A stretch of 64,000 nt of DNA from Leptospira yanagawae serovar Saopaulo str. Sao Paulo = ATCC 700523 (GTDB lineage: Bacteria > Spirochaetota > Leptospiria > Leptospirales > Leptospiraceae): contig NZ_AOGX02000013.1 in assembly GCF_000332475.2 (NCBI RefSeq), positions 1-64,000 of the forward strand, read 5' to 3'. Position numbers and translations under genes: made by a program. Numbering within the stretch: the first letter of the stretch is position 1; each line of letters starts with the position of its first letter. This document shows, piece by piece, positions 1-9,014 of this stretch. The notes under the pieces are model-generated. The model searched no databases. It worked only from the letters and a program-made list of their open reading frames with translations, and had not been told where the DNA came from.

Positions 1-575
1 ATTTTTTTTATATGAGTTTGGGTTCATTGGTAGCACTAATGAGACATAATTCAGTCAAGAACGGAAGTGACCAGGGCTCCGCAACCGAAAGTTTGGAACG
101 AACTAAAGTTATGGTTCGGGCGCGAATGCGCACCCAACAAAGAGCCACCTAATTCCCAATAAGCGATTTGGTGCAAAAAAAATTCTATGGTGTGACTTTG
201 CACCTATCGTATATTATACGGCAATTCAAATACAGTTTTTTCCATTCTCTCTGAATCAGTCTATTGGCCAGAGATTGAGAGCACAAACATTGGTTAAGAC
301 TGGAAATGATATGAACTGAGAACCAATTCGCATTTCGATCCACCGGTATGACAGTAGCTTCTGTGATCCATCTGCAAATTCTATCATTCATTGTTTGATC
401 GAAGGCCACCTGACGGTGAAAAGGTGAACCTATTTGGATTATTTTTTGTGAGGGTTGGATTGTGTTGGAAAGATTTGGGGTTTTGTGGTAAACGGGACAC
501 ATTGGGCGGCGGGTGGTTTTCCCCACCCAGTTCCATTAGGGCGGGGATCTATACCTTCGTAGTACTGACAAGGCC
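1..575. other. Gene-poor left edge
   Basis: I see no convincing protein gene here. A 113-codon minus-strand frame (185-526) has no recognisable motif and part of it lies in a dispersed repeat; a 37-codon plus frame (39-152) has no ribosome site. Structures that can be seen are a GC-rich hairpin at 118-135 (GGGCGCG/CGCACCC, one wobble), a perfect 8-bp inverted repeat GGTGCAAA/TTTGCACC at 170-177 and 197-204, and the repeat copy at 501-547. It could be the eroded remains of a former gene or mobile element, but nothing proves that. Confidence 0.45.
501..547 (-). repeat. Dispersed GC-rich palindromic repeat, copy A
   Basis: Read on the minus strand this matches 13497-13542 almost base for base: CCCCGCCCTAAT, then GAACTGGGTGGGG, a 4-6 base spacer, and CCACCCGCCGCCCAAT. 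The blocks CCCCGCCC, GGGTGGGG and CCACCC can pair in alternative hairpins. It lies about 30 bases beyond the stop codon of the acetyltransferase gene that ends at 576. Confidence 0.75.
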
Positions 576-1043
576 CTAAAGATTCTTTTTCATAACCGTT
601 ACATTCCGACTTCCGTAGCCAACAACCTCTACTTTAGACCAACCAAGTCGCTCATACAATGAGACAGCTGTATCAGAAAACAAGTGTAGCTCCAAAATTC
701 CGCGTTCCTTAGCCATTTTCTCTAAATAACCACAGAGTTTCGAACCAAAACCGTTCTTACGAATCCGGGGTTTTGTATAAACCAAGGCTAACCAATGTTT
801 GTGGATTTTAAATTTTGGCTGTTGTTCTAATAAACCTACGTGGTGGTAAACACCACCTGTTCCCACAGGAATGGAATTCTCAAATAAAACTAACTGGAAT
901 TGCGATGGGTCCGCTGTTACTGCCTTTAACTTTGCGATTGTTTTTTCAAAAGGGATTCTCCATTCTTCCATATACCATTCTGCTACAATTGCCATTAAAG
1001 CATCATCATCCGACAATAAAACTTTATACTCAATAGATTCCAT
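576..1043 (-). CDS. GNAT-family N-acetyltransferase
   Basis: A 155-residue protein of normal length for a single GNAT domain, which moves an acetyl group from acetyl-CoA to an amine. The acetyl-CoA loop shows as R95-KNGFG-100 at the start of a helix, and the family's late aromatic motif appears as LYERLGW (129-135). The start is ATG with a GGAG about 13 bases upstream. There is no signal peptide, so it should be cytoplasmic. It sits alone at the end of a minus-strand series, about 100 bases beyond the PEGA gene, so it probably has its own promoter. The substrate cannot be read from the sequence. Confidence 0.8.
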   Translation of the reverse strand: MESIEYKVLLSDDDALMAIVAEWYMEEWRIPFEKTIAKLKAVTADPSQFQLVLFENSIPVGTGGVYHHVGLLEQQPKFKIHKHWLALVYTKPRIRKNGFGSKLCGYLEKMAKERGILELHLFSDTAVSLYERLGWSKVEVVGYGSRNVTVMKKNL

Positions 1044-1143
1044 GAACCGAAATTAACTCCAAATATTTACATCGCAAGTAAGCATCACATAACCTTACTT
1101 ATACGAAACATCATTCCAATTCACATATTTAAATCAAAAAAAT

Positions 1144-2787
1144 TCAATATCGAACATTGAATTGCATATAACCATATCCTTCACGCGAGTTTTGTCCATA
1201 ACTCACGCTGGAAGGATTAACCGGCAAAAATCCTATTTCTAATGTCTCCTGGTCTAACCCTAAAAAATAAAAGGTAGCAGCAGAAACCAACATTAGCCCG
1301 ATCAAAACAACCATAGGACCAGCAACCAATTGACGATCCTTTCTGTTTTCTATAGGAAGTGTGCCAGCCATTTGTTTTAAGTATTTTGCCTCAGATTCAG
1401 CATCTTCGATAATTTTATTTTGTGTGTAATACCAAAAAAGGAACTCGTTTGGGTTATTTTGATAAAAAGATGTTATCGTTACAAAATTAGTTAAATTCAC
1501 TTGTGACCTAGCACCTGCGTATGTTTGGCGAGATGCATAATTCAAATATGCATAACTTGCATAAAACAATAATGATCCGTAGATTGAATAGGTGGTGAAG
1601 TCCTTATAAGTATGATCTAAAAAAACATTTTGTTTATTCTTATAATAAACTTCTGTTTGTCCTTCCCGCATTTGAACAGCAATTGATGTTTCTTCGTCAT
1701 CTTTCGCATCAATTGCACGAAATGAATCGATGTAACCTTCTTTTGATAATCGCAAACGATTCATACCAGAAGGGATTGGCATTCGATTAATGGGCGTTTT
1801 ACCTAAATATTGAATACCCAAATACACATCCGATTCAACATCTGAAGTAACAGATAAAAAGGATCGATTCAATTTCAAATTTAACGTCACGTCTAACTGG
1901 AATTTTTTTCCTTTTTCCAGAAGGATGTTAGATTTGAAGGGATAAAACCCTTCTTTGAAAATAAAAAGAGATCGATTCCCAATAGGGAATTTCTTTTCGA
2001 TCAAAGGAGTTTTTCCTAAATAAATCCCATCCAAATAAACAAGGGCACCCTCTTCTCCATTTGCAGTGATTCCAAGGTTTGTAGTTTCCTTCCCTTGCAA
2101 CTTTTCCTTGATTGATTCACCAAGTGGTGACATCTCTTGGTATGCTCTGATAACTGAGGTTTGGTGCTCAAAAGGTGTCGATTTACCTTCATAATCATCA
2201 AATAAAAACACTTTAGTTTTTAATGAATTATCGAATACCTCAAAGGATCCGGACAATACGTAATCGCAATTGAACTTCGTTGCAACGCCAAACGCTTCAT
2301 CCGGAGACAATGGTTTCTTATCCCACATCTGTTTGATTGTAATTTTTATATAACGAGGATCTTTTTCAGGAGAAACTTGTTTTTTTCCAATCCTTAAATC
2401 ATCCAAGTCCTTTTCGTCGTTAATTTCTTTCTTCTTTCTTTTAACGTTCGTTTCTTCTGCATCAATTTTCTCCTGTAGCGTTAACTGTGGGTTATCGCCA
2501 AAGGAATGGTAAATGATATTCTTTCTAGGATTCTCCACATAAGTATATTCTAAATTACGCAGATCAGACAATAAAACAGAAGGAATCCCCTTCATTAAAT
2601 ATTCTTTCGAATTATCTTCTTTTACGGCTGCAAATGGGAAAATACAAAGAGTTCGACTCGACTCAAAACTAACACTTCCCTTGTATGATTGGTTTGGGAA
2701 ATTATAATAATCATCGATGGAGAACAAAGGAATCGTATGGCTAAGTAATCCAATGATTAATAAAAATGCTGAGATCTTATGTTTCAT
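1144..2787 (-). CDS. PEGA-domain envelope protein
   Basis: A 547-residue exported protein. Residues 1-23 form a signal peptide. Residues 40-215 include a segment (DYVLSGSFEVFDN, about 175-188) like those found in other spirochaetal proteins that assemble a list of settings or scores. Two PEGA-type repeats follow at about 247-300 and 308-370, each with the YLGKTP signature (256-261 and 327-332). Hydrophobic segments near 401-420 and 488-508 suggest a membrane-anchored C-terminal part. The start overlaps the end of the upstream permease gene by 11 bases, so it is translated as the last gene of the permease operon. PEGA domains are thought to bind surface or peptidoglycan components; the role here is unknown. 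Confidence 0.65.
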   Translation of the reverse strand: MKHKISAFLLIIGLLSHTIPLFSIDDYYNFPNQSYKGSVSFESSRTLCIFPFAAVKEDNSKEYLMKGIPSVLLSDLRNLEYTYVENPRKNIIYHSFGDNPQLTLQEKIDAEETNVKRKKKEINDEKDLDDLRIGKKQVSPEKDPRYIKITIKQMWDKKPLSPDEAFGVATKFNCDYVLSGSFEVFDNSLKTKVFLFDDYEGKSTPFEHQTSVIRAYQEMSPLGESIKEKLQGKETTNLGITANGEEGALVYLDGIYLGKTPLIEKKFPIGNRSLFIFKEGFYPFKSNILLEKGKKFQLDVTLNLKLNRSFLSVTSDVESDVYLGIQYLGKTPINRMPIPSGMNRLRLSKEGYIDSFRAIDAKDDEETSIAVQMREGQTEVYYKNKQNVFLDHTYKDFTTYSIYGSLLFYASYAYLNYASRQTYAGARSQVNLTNFVTITSFYQNNPNEFLFWYYTQNKIIEDAESEAKYLKQMAGTLPIENRKDRQLVAGPMVVLIGLMLVSAATFYFLGLDQETLEIGFLPVNPSSVSYGQNSREGYGYMQFNVRY

Positions 2788-3547
2788 GTTTATGATTACG
2801 GGACCCCAAGGAATACACCAAGATTAAAATGGCAATAATCGGAAGCAAAACGGAAAAAGGTGATTTGTCAAAATAATCTTTGGAAAATGAAATTTGTTCT
2901 CCGAGTCCCGGCCCGGTCTCTCCGAAAGAAGTCTGAATTCCCAAATAAGAAAAAAGTGACATTGTCATCACAACTGTTGGCAATCCTGAAAAAAATAAAT
3001 AACGAAACATCGATTTTAATGCAGGCACATAATGGATTGCAACTAATTGGATTGGATTGGCACCGAAACAAATGGAAGCTGTTATGTATGGACTTGATTG
3101 AATTTCTCTGATTTTTGCTGTTAACGATTCATAGGCAATCGCCCAATCTGAAACGACAATTGCAATTAAAATAGAAATGGGGTTATCAGGCAAAATAGTA
3201 ATGATAACTAGGGCCGAAAGGAGTGAAGGTAGGGAAAGGAAAACCGAAACAAACCCCGATAAAACAAAGTCTGCTTTGGATTTAAAAAAAAGAGAAATGG
3301 AAGAAATTAAAAACGAAAAGAGGATTGTGAATAATCTAGCAGGAATCGCAAGTAAAATTGTAGAGAAAGACCCAAAACAAAATAAAGCCAAATTATCCCT
3401 TCCTAATCGATCTGTACCAAAAAAAAAGTCATCAGAGAAAATTGGTAGGTTGTTGTTGGACAAATCTACATATGTCGGTGCCTTTAAAAATAAAACTCCA
3501 TAGAATATAATACCATAGAAGAAAATACGGATCAAATTAAGGAGCAT
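2777..3547 (-). CDS. DppC/OppC-like ABC permease
   Basis: A 256-residue inner-membrane protein with about six membrane segments. The family marker FGTDRLGRDNLALF (43-56) is typical of the second permease of peptide/nickel importers, and an EAA-type cytoplasmic loop that docks the ATPase lies at about 155-176 (TASICFGANP). It overlaps the DppB-like gene upstream by 11 bases and the PEGA gene downstream by 11 bases. No ATPase or periplasmic binding protein gene lies nearby, so the partners must be encoded elsewhere or the pair has another job. The transported compound is not evident. Confidence 0.75.
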   Translation of the reverse strand: MLLNLIRIFFYGIIFYGVLFLKAPTYVDLSNNNLPIFSDDFFFGTDRLGRDNLALFCFGSFSTILLAIPARLFTILFSFLISSISLFFKSKADFVLSGFVSVFLSLPSLLSALVIITILPDNPISILIAIVVSDWAIAYESLTAKIREIQSSPYITASICFGANPIQLVAIHYVPALKSMFRYLFFSGLPTVVMTMSLFSYLGIQTSFGETGPGLGEQISFSKDYFDKSPFSVLLPIIAILILVYSLGSRNHKHET

Positions 3548-4427
3548 TTTGATACTCCCCAGAAAAATATTTTTGTAAATAAAATCCTAGACGATTCAAA
3601 ATATAAAAGAGAATCCCCGAATACATTAATAAGGTTGATAAAAGGTATGTATCCATTGATTTAATCGAATAATATAATGATTTACCAATACCAGGGAAAA
3701 AGAATATTTCTTCTACTACCATTGCACCCGAAAGTAAGGAACCAAAATCCAAAACCAAGAGAATTAAAGTTACAGGTAAAACCTTTAAAAATATTTCAAT
3801 CCTAACTATATGACTCCAAGGATATGATCGGGTTAATAACAGTTGAACATATTTAGAATTTGATTCTCTCTTCACTTCAGGCAATAGATACAAAGCCAAT
3901 CTTGCAAATATTCTAGAACCCAATGCCACACCTGGTAATACCACATAATACATATTACCTGATTCATACCCGCCAGGAGGAAACCACTCTAACTTATAGA
4001 AAAACACAAGAAGGAGAACAATTGCAAAAATAAAAATAGGTGTAGAAAGGATAAAATTTGCTATAAAAAAAACAAATTTGTATAAGGAATCAGACTTTAG
4101 ATATGCAACTAACAAAGATAAGCTGAAAGCAAAAAAAGCGCCGAATACGATACTAAAGATCGCCAGATGTAAAGTCGCAAAAAATCGACTACCTATATGA
4201 CTATAAACGAACTCTCCATTTTGAGTGAGTCCACCCGACTCAAACAAAATTCTGATCCAGAATTCTGAATACGATGTAAAAAAACTTTTGTGGGTAGATT
4301 GTATATCTGTGATTCCAGAATCAGCAAATAAATATGTTTTATCTTGGGTATGAAATTCCGAAACAAAGGTGCTTACCGCCGAAAGTAAAAGCAAATAATA
4401 AAGAAAACGGAAAATTTCCGACTTCAC
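3537..4427 (-). CDS. DppB/OppB-like ABC permease
   Basis: A 296-residue inner-membrane protein. The C-terminal half carries the DppB signature SGAMVVEEIFFFPGIG (about 231-246) followed by an S/AxxxxD stretch. An EAA-like loop precedes it (about 193-215), and the large loop after the first membrane segment is usual for this subunit. Translation appears to begin at GTG (4425-4427), five bases after the PtsN-like stop; no clear Shine-Dalgarno is seen, which fits coupled translation. It forms a heterodimer candidate with the overlapping DppC-like gene. Substrate unknown. Confidence 0.75.
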   Translation of the reverse strand: MKSEIFRFLYYLLLLSAVSTFVSEFHTQDKTYLFADSGITDIQSTHKSFFTSYSEFWIRILFESGGLTQNGEFVYSHIGSRFFATLHLAIFSIVFGAFFAFSLSLLVAYLKSDSLYKFVFFIANFILSTPIFIFAIVLLLVFFYKLEWFPPGGYESGNMYYVVLPGVALGSRIFARLALYLLPEVKRESNSKYVQLLLTRSYPWSHIVRIEIFLKVLPVTLILLVLDFGSLLSGAMVVEEIFFFPGIGKSLYYSIKSMDTYLLSTLLMYSGILFYILNRLGFYLQKYFSGEYQNAP

Positions 4428-4431
4428 AACG

Positions 4432-4893
4432 TTAACTTTTAGAGAGGAATGCCTTTTGAATTTCTTCGAAATTTTTGGCTTTAATAAGCTTTTCTCTTTC
4501 TTCTGGAATGTTTAGAGTTTTTGCAATCAAAGCCAATGTTTTGATATGATCCTGAAATTTATTTTTAGGAACGATTAACATGATGAAAATTTGAACCAGG
4601 CCATGATCTAATGCGTCAAAATCAATTCCATTTGGTGAGATTGCCATTGCATATTTTAATTCGTTAACATAGTGAACGGAACAATGAGGAATTGCAACAC
4701 CACTGCCAATGCCAGTCGACATCGATTTTTCACGATTCATTAATGAAGAAACAGTTTCTTCTTCATGAACAGCGTCTAATGTTTGTGTGGCGACCATATG
4801 AGAAATCATTTTACGAATCGCATCTTCTTTTGTGGATGCTTTAAAATCGAAAATGATATTCTTCGGATCAAGAATCTCCAGAAGTTGATTCAT
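4432..4893 (-). CDS. ptsN: PTS EIIA (nitrogen-type, PtsN-like) regulatory protein
   Basis: A 153-residue cytoplasmic protein with a single PTS EIIA type-2 domain. The phosphorylated histidine is H70 in the motif GVAIPHC (65-71), preceded by the conserved NREKSMSTGIG stretch (53-63). Proteins of this class receive phosphate from NPr and act mainly as regulators, for example of potassium or nitrogen status, rather than moving sugar. No sugar-specific EIIB or EIIC is present in the window, which supports a regulatory role. It is followed within five bases by two ABC permease genes, so it may be co-expressed with them. It starts at ATG 4891-4893. Confidence 0.8.
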   Translation of the reverse strand: MNQLLEILDPKNIIFDFKASTKEDAIRKMISHMVATQTLDAVHEEETVSSLMNREKSMSTGIGSGVAIPHCSVHYVNELKYAMAISPNGIDFDALDHGLVQIFIMLIVPKNKFQDHIKTLALIAKTLNIPEEREKLIKAKNFEEIQKAFLSKS

Positions 4894-4928
4894 TTGGTAT
4901 TACTTACTCCCACCTTTCCAAACTCGCC

Positions 4929-5819
4929 TTATTTTCCAAGAAAAACCCTAACAAAAAGAGCCTCTACCAGAAAAAAAACGATCACTACCCAAATTGCACT
5001 TATCCCCATTTTCCCTACAAAGAAAGCAATGGGAAGTAAAATTACAAAACTTAATAATGTCACATAATATGATCCGTAAAAATTTCGACCTGGAGCTAAT
5101 TGCAAAAAAAACGCCATTGATGCAAACGACAAAAGCCAAAGGGTTCCAGAAATGCCGCTGCCTAAACCCCAAACGAAAAAGAGCAGTGACCATAATAGAA
5201 AAAAACTAAGTAATATTGTCCTTCGAAATGAAACCCATGCAACACAAACGAGTACATAAATACCCAAACTTTCCACAATGGAAGTAAACCGTATGATTTG
5301 AGACGGATCGTATGCCACCCAAGGAATCGAAATAGGGAATACAGAAGTTTCCAGATTAATCCCAGAAAAAGATTGTAATTCATATGTTTGGCGAAGTTGG
5401 TATCCAATCAGTGAAAATGCCGTATCCAATATAAACAGAACTAGGAAAACTAAACTTACGATTTGTGTACGAATTGAATAGTTTTGTATTAAAAAATAAT
5501 GAAGGGCATAAGATAAAATAAAACTTAAAGTTAATAGTATTGGATCAAACCATGTAGTTGGCAAAATTATGATCACTAATAGTAATTGAGAGATAAGGCC
5601 CAACCAATAGGGGGATTGGTTCACTCGAATGCATATACCAAGATACACTAAAGTGATCAGTGACACCAATAAAATAGGAATGATAGGGATGGGTGTAACG
5701 AAGGCGAGTGAATAACCCAAAAATCCTATTAATGATATAAAATAGAAAAAATCTGCAAAAATTTCGGAAGATTTAATTCCCCAACTGTTTTCAGAAAGTA
5801 TGTAAAGGTTTTTTAACAT
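4929..5819 (-). CDS. Polytopic membrane protein of unknown function
   Basis: A 296-residue protein made almost wholly of hydrophobic segments, about nine predicted membrane spans with short loops. I recognise no family signature. The gene begins seven bases after the RnfC-like iron-sulfur gene and is followed by the PtsN-like gene after 35 bases, so it is probably co-transcribed with the iron-sulfur protein. The position and span number make a degenerate RnfD/NqrB-like membrane partner conceivable, but the flavin-attachment S/T motif of that family is not evident. Function is left open. Confidence 0.6.
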   Translation of the reverse strand: MLKNLYILSENSWGIKSSEIFADFFYFISLIGFLGYSLAFVTPIPIIPILLVSLITLVYLGICIRVNQSPYWLGLISQLLLVIIILPTTWFDPILLTLSFILSYALHYFLIQNYSIRTQIVSLVFLVLFILDTAFSLIGYQLRQTYELQSFSGINLETSVFPISIPWVAYDPSQIIRFTSIVESLGIYVLVCVAWVSFRRTILLSFFLLWSLLFFVWGLGSGISGTLWLLSFASMAFFLQLAPGRNFYGSYYVTLLSFVILLPIAFFVGKMGISAIWVVIVFFLVEALFVRVFLGK

Positions 5820-5825
5820 TTTAAT

Positions 5826-6983
5826 TTAAACCAAAACTTCTTCGATACGTTTTCTAATATCGATACCTGCAGGACAGTATACAGAACATATCCCACAACT
5901 CACACATTTATCCTTATCGAATTCTTCTTTTTTTCCTTTAATCAATTGAATCGGATTTGCTTGTGTTGGGCAATATTGATTGCATTCCATACAATCGATG
6001 CAACTGAATTCTTTACGTGAAATTGGAAGTTTTTCATAAAGAGTAATCGAATAATGATCATAGATATTGAAGTAACCTAAAGATTGCACATCCATTGGTT
6101 GGATTGCTTCAAAAACTGTATCAAACGAAGCAATTTTATAACGTTTATCCATATTAGCTGGAATAAACGCCAAAGACTGACCATTTGTCAAAAAATATTG
6201 ACGAGGTTCTAAATCCATCCTACCTTTTCGATCCACGAGAAACACAGCTAAATGCCGTTTGGTGAAAGGCTCACCAAAGTATAACTTTCTTAAAAGATGG
6301 TAGATTGTCTCTGCACCTAAATACAATACTTCATAAGTATTGAGTGCTTTTTTTGACTTTAATACATCCCATTGAAATTGTTTATGCAAAAAATATTCAG
6401 GAATCCCATTGGGATGTTCAAATTGTAAATTTTGAATTTCGAAAAAATTTTTTACCTCTGCTTTTGGGAAAACAGTTTTTAGTAGTGCAACAAAACTATG
6501 AAAAGCCTCTTTCATTGAGGTTAATGTCATCTCTTCAAAATCAAGATGTTGGTATCTGGAAAATGGGGAAAGGATTAAGGAAAAGGATGAATTGGGATTG
6601 AACTTTGTAAAATAATCCTTTAATGGAGTATTCACCAAATCAAGAGAGGCAAGCGCACCATCATCAAACGCCTGTAACATGGACCCAAGATCATATGTCT
6701 GGAATTTATACTCCGCACTGGTCGACCAAGAACCATCTTGTTTGATTTGGAAGTATTTTTGGTCAGGAGTTAATGTTGCTACCCCATTGACGGGAGCAAG
6801 CACCTTGGTTCCGTTATGTGACAACATAAGCTGGCCATGCGAAACTCTAGTTGGATAAGAATCTGAAAGTACGCTGCCCGAAGGAACGGGGATCAGGAAT
6901 TGACCCTGGATTGTCCGTTCTCTTTTGTTTTCCGTTTTGTGAAATTTTCGAGCGAAGGCGCGAGGTAACCTGGGAAACAACAC
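5826..6983 (-). CDS. RnfC-like 2x[4Fe-4S] protein
   Basis: A 385-residue protein. The N-terminal part includes the segment LAPVNGVAT (62-70), which resembles the barrel-sandwich segment of RnfC/NqrA proteins. The C-terminus has two bacterial ferredoxin motifs, C328/331/334/338-P and C360/363/366/370-P, enough for two [4Fe-4S] clusters. The central FMN/NADH-binding glycine-rich loop of true RnfC is not obvious, and the protein is shorter than canonical RnfC. No other Rnf subunits are recognised next to it, only an unidentified polytopic membrane protein. The best start in frame is GTG (6981-6983), 12 bases after the small Cys-rich gene. It probably moves electrons at the membrane; donor and acceptor are unknown. 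Confidence 0.65.
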   Translation of the reverse strand: MLFPRLPRAFARKFHKTENKRERTIQGQFLIPVPSGSVLSDSYPTRVSHGQLMLSHNGTKVLAPVNGVATLTPDQKYFQIKQDGSWSTSAEYKFQTYDLGSMLQAFDDGALASLDLVNTPLKDYFTKFNPNSSFSLILSPFSRYQHLDFEEMTLTSMKEAFHSFVALLKTVFPKAEVKNFFEIQNLQFEHPNGIPEYFLHKQFQWDVLKSKKALNTYEVLYLGAETIYHLLRKLYFGEPFTKRHLAVFLVDRKGRMDLEPRQYFLTNGQSLAFIPANMDKRYKIASFDTVFEAIQPMDVQSLGYFNIYDHYSITLYEKLPISRKEFSCIDCMECNQYCPTQANPIQLIKGKKEEFDKDKCVSCGICSVYCPAGIDIRKRIEEVLV

Positions 6984-6995
6984 GCCAGTTATGAT

Positions 6996-7274
6996 TTAGA
7001 CGGCTTTCACCATGTAGATTTCGTCTTTGATTGGGAGTTCTTTTTTCAAGTTTTTGATATAAGGTAAAATCTCTCCCATTTCCTCGTAATACTCACAATT
7101 GGTTTGCATACGACGAGCGACAGTAAAGTATTTATAAAGTTTTTCTTCACCGGAACGTTTAGACCATTTCTTCTTGTTACATTTTACGCGAAGAATGTAT
7201 TTATCTTGCTCCGACTCGTATTGGCGAACCACAACACAATGCAAACAGTTCGCGCAGTAGACTTTTTCACTCAT
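6996..7274 (-). CDS. Small Cys-rich conserved protein
   Basis: A 92-residue cytoplasmic protein of unknown function. The N-terminus carries C7-A-N-C10-L-H-C13 and a further Cys at 32, a layout that could bind zinc or an iron-sulfur cluster. ATG at 7272-7274 is preceded by AGGGG six bases upstream, a good ribosome site. It is the first gene of a tight set with the RnfC-like protein (12-base gap) and the membrane protein, which suggests a job in the same redox unit, perhaps assembly or regulation; this is inference from position. Confidence 0.65.
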   Translation of the reverse strand: MSEKVYCANCLHCVVVRQYESEQDKYILRVKCNKKKWSKRSGEEKLYKYFTVARRMQTNCEYYEEMGEILPYIKNLKKELPIKDEIYMVKAV

Positions 7275-7352
7275 GGATGACCCCTGAACCTAGGTTGAAT
7301 TTACAGCTTTTTGGAAGGAAAGGTTTCGTCAAGTAAGTACCATCGCCTTTCC

Positions 7353-8894
7353 TTAAGCGACGGCACGTAGTTCCTTTTCTGCCTTGGTCGCTGGTTTGAA
7401 CTTCCAAAACGATTCCGCAACAGATAGGAAAGAGACATAGAAAAACCCAATGGAATAGAGAACCATGAAACCAATCATATAAGGTTTTCCGACCATAAAG
7501 GATAAATAGATGCAAAAGACACAATACGCACCCATAAAAAATTCAAGAAAAGCGCGGTAATCGACAGGGACCACATATTTGATTTTGTCCTGTAAACTAT
7601 CCCCTTCCTTTTCGATGCGAAGTTTTGGAGTACGTTTGAAACCTGACTGGATGCCAAAAACTGCTTCCATCCAAGCATACGTATTCATCACAGCAATACC
7701 GGTTCCAATCATCACAAGAACAGGCAGGTAAATGAGTTTGGACTTCCAGTTTTTATGGATTTCACGTTGGGAATATGCGTAAAAAATAACGGGACCCATC
7801 GATCCGATCGAAAGGAATGCTGCCGATCCAAAAAGTATCTCCATTGGAAGGTCTTCCATCTTAAACCCAGCCCAATATTCCATCAGTAAAAGTGGCGCCG
7901 TGAGCAAGATGTTGATGATCATTAGGGGATGCACGGAATAATTGATGAGGTGGGTGATTGCCTCTCCCTTAATTTTCCATGATTCATTGGACTTCCAAAT
8001 CCTAGGGATGAGTTTGACTGCAGTTTGGATGGAACCTTTACACCAACGAAATTGTTGGGCTTTGTATGCATTCATGGTCGCAGGGATTTCCGCCTTGCAA
8101 ACCACATCTTTGATGTAACGGAACTTCCAACCTTTGAGTTCCGCACGGTAGGATAAGTCGAAATCTTCTGTGAGAGTATCATGTTCCCAACCACCGGCAT
8201 CTTCGATACAAGAGCGTCTCCAAATCCCAGCAGTTCCATTGAAATTCATCCACAAGTTGGAACCATTACGCGCCACTTGTTCGATCATGAAGTGGCCATC
8301 GATTCCAAAACTTTGTGCCTTTGTAAGGATGTTATAAGTTTCGTTGATGTGGCCCCATCTCGTCTGTACCATCCCAATGGATTCGTCATCGAAATAACCC
8401 ATTGTACGGAGTAAAAAGTCTGGGTCTGGGGTAAAGTCAGCATCGAATATGGCGATATAATCGCCTTTGGCTTTTGCCATTCCTTCGTCCAAAGCACCTG
8501 CTTTGTGGCCTTTGCGATTGGTTCTATGGACATGTTCAATCCAGATGCCTTGTTTTTTGTACTGCGAAACGAGTCCCGCCACCTTTTCAATGGTTTCATC
8601 AGTGGAATCATCCAAAACTTGGATTTGGAGTTTTTTAGCCGGGTATTGTAAATTGCATGCAGATTCAATCAAACGATCTACAACATAAAATTCGTTAAAA
8701 ATTGGCAATTGGACAGTGACAACTGGCAGATTTTTGTCTTTGATGGACAGGATCTTTGTATCGTCCTCCGCACAGTTTTCTTTGTTTCGGCTATACAAAA
8801 ATACCATAAGGTATGTGTGTAAGCCGAAGTAAAACAACATCACAATGTCAAAGCCATAGAGAACCAAAAAAGATATAGATAAGAACGTTAGCAT
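7353..8894 (-). CDS. GT2 glycosyltransferase, cellulose synthase-like
   Basis: A 513-residue processive-type family 2 glycosyltransferase. An N-terminal membrane helix (about 5-32) is followed by the GT-A domain: nucleotide-binding D95-D-S, metal-binding DAD (151-153), catalytic TED (242-244) and QxxRW (280-284, then CKG). Four or five membrane spans follow from about 320. There is no C-terminal PilZ domain, so it is not BcsA itself; it resembles bacterial glucosyltransferases that make glycans or glycolipids at the inner membrane. The frame is open back to a TTG at 9026, but the ATG at 8892-8894 directly before the first membrane helix is the better start. The first 130 bases of the long frame would overlap the divergent gene's promoter. 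Confidence 0.8.
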   Translation of the reverse strand: MLTFLSISFLVLYGFDIVMLFYFGLHTYLMVFLYSRNKENCAEDDTKILSIKDKNLPVVTVQLPIFNEFYVVDRLIESACNLQYPAKKLQIQVLDDSTDETIEKVAGLVSQYKKQGIWIEHVHRTNRKGHKAGALDEGMAKAKGDYIAIFDADFTPDPDFLLRTMGYFDDESIGMVQTRWGHINETYNILTKAQSFGIDGHFMIEQVARNGSNLWMNFNGTAGIWRRSCIEDAGGWEHDTLTEDFDLSYRAELKGWKFRYIKDVVCKAEIPATMNAYKAQQFRWCKGSIQTAVKLIPRIWKSNESWKIKGEAITHLINYSVHPLMIINILLTAPLLLMEYWAGFKMEDLPMEILFGSAAFLSIGSMGPVIFYAYSQREIHKNWKSKLIYLPVLVMIGTGIAVMNTYAWMEAVFGIQSGFKRTPKLRIEKEGDSLQDKIKYVVPVDYRAFLEFFMGAYCVFCIYLSFMVGKPYMIGFMVLYSIGFFYVSFLSVAESFWKFKPATKAEKELRAVA

Positions 8895-9014
8895 AGTTAT
8901 AGTCAAAATCGGCACAAGGGCCCTTTTGGTCAAACATTTTGTGCACCGCCAAATAAAATTAGAATTTCTTTCGTTTGCGAAGAAGACCCATATCGCAAGA
9001 TTGGTAGCAATTCT

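Noticed and set aside
185..526. 113-codon minus-strand frame
   Set aside because: No recognisable family, no ribosome site, and part overlaps the dispersed repeat; treated as non-coding.
501..547. Possible CRISPR repeat
   Set aside because: The three related copies are thousands of bases apart, with no regular spacers or cas genes.
391..579. 62-codon plus frame
   Set aside because: Runs through the GC-rich repeat; codon use and lack of ribosome site argue against a gene.
8181..8688. Frames antisense or out of phase in the GT2 gene
   Set aside because: Shadows of the glycosyltransferase reading frame.
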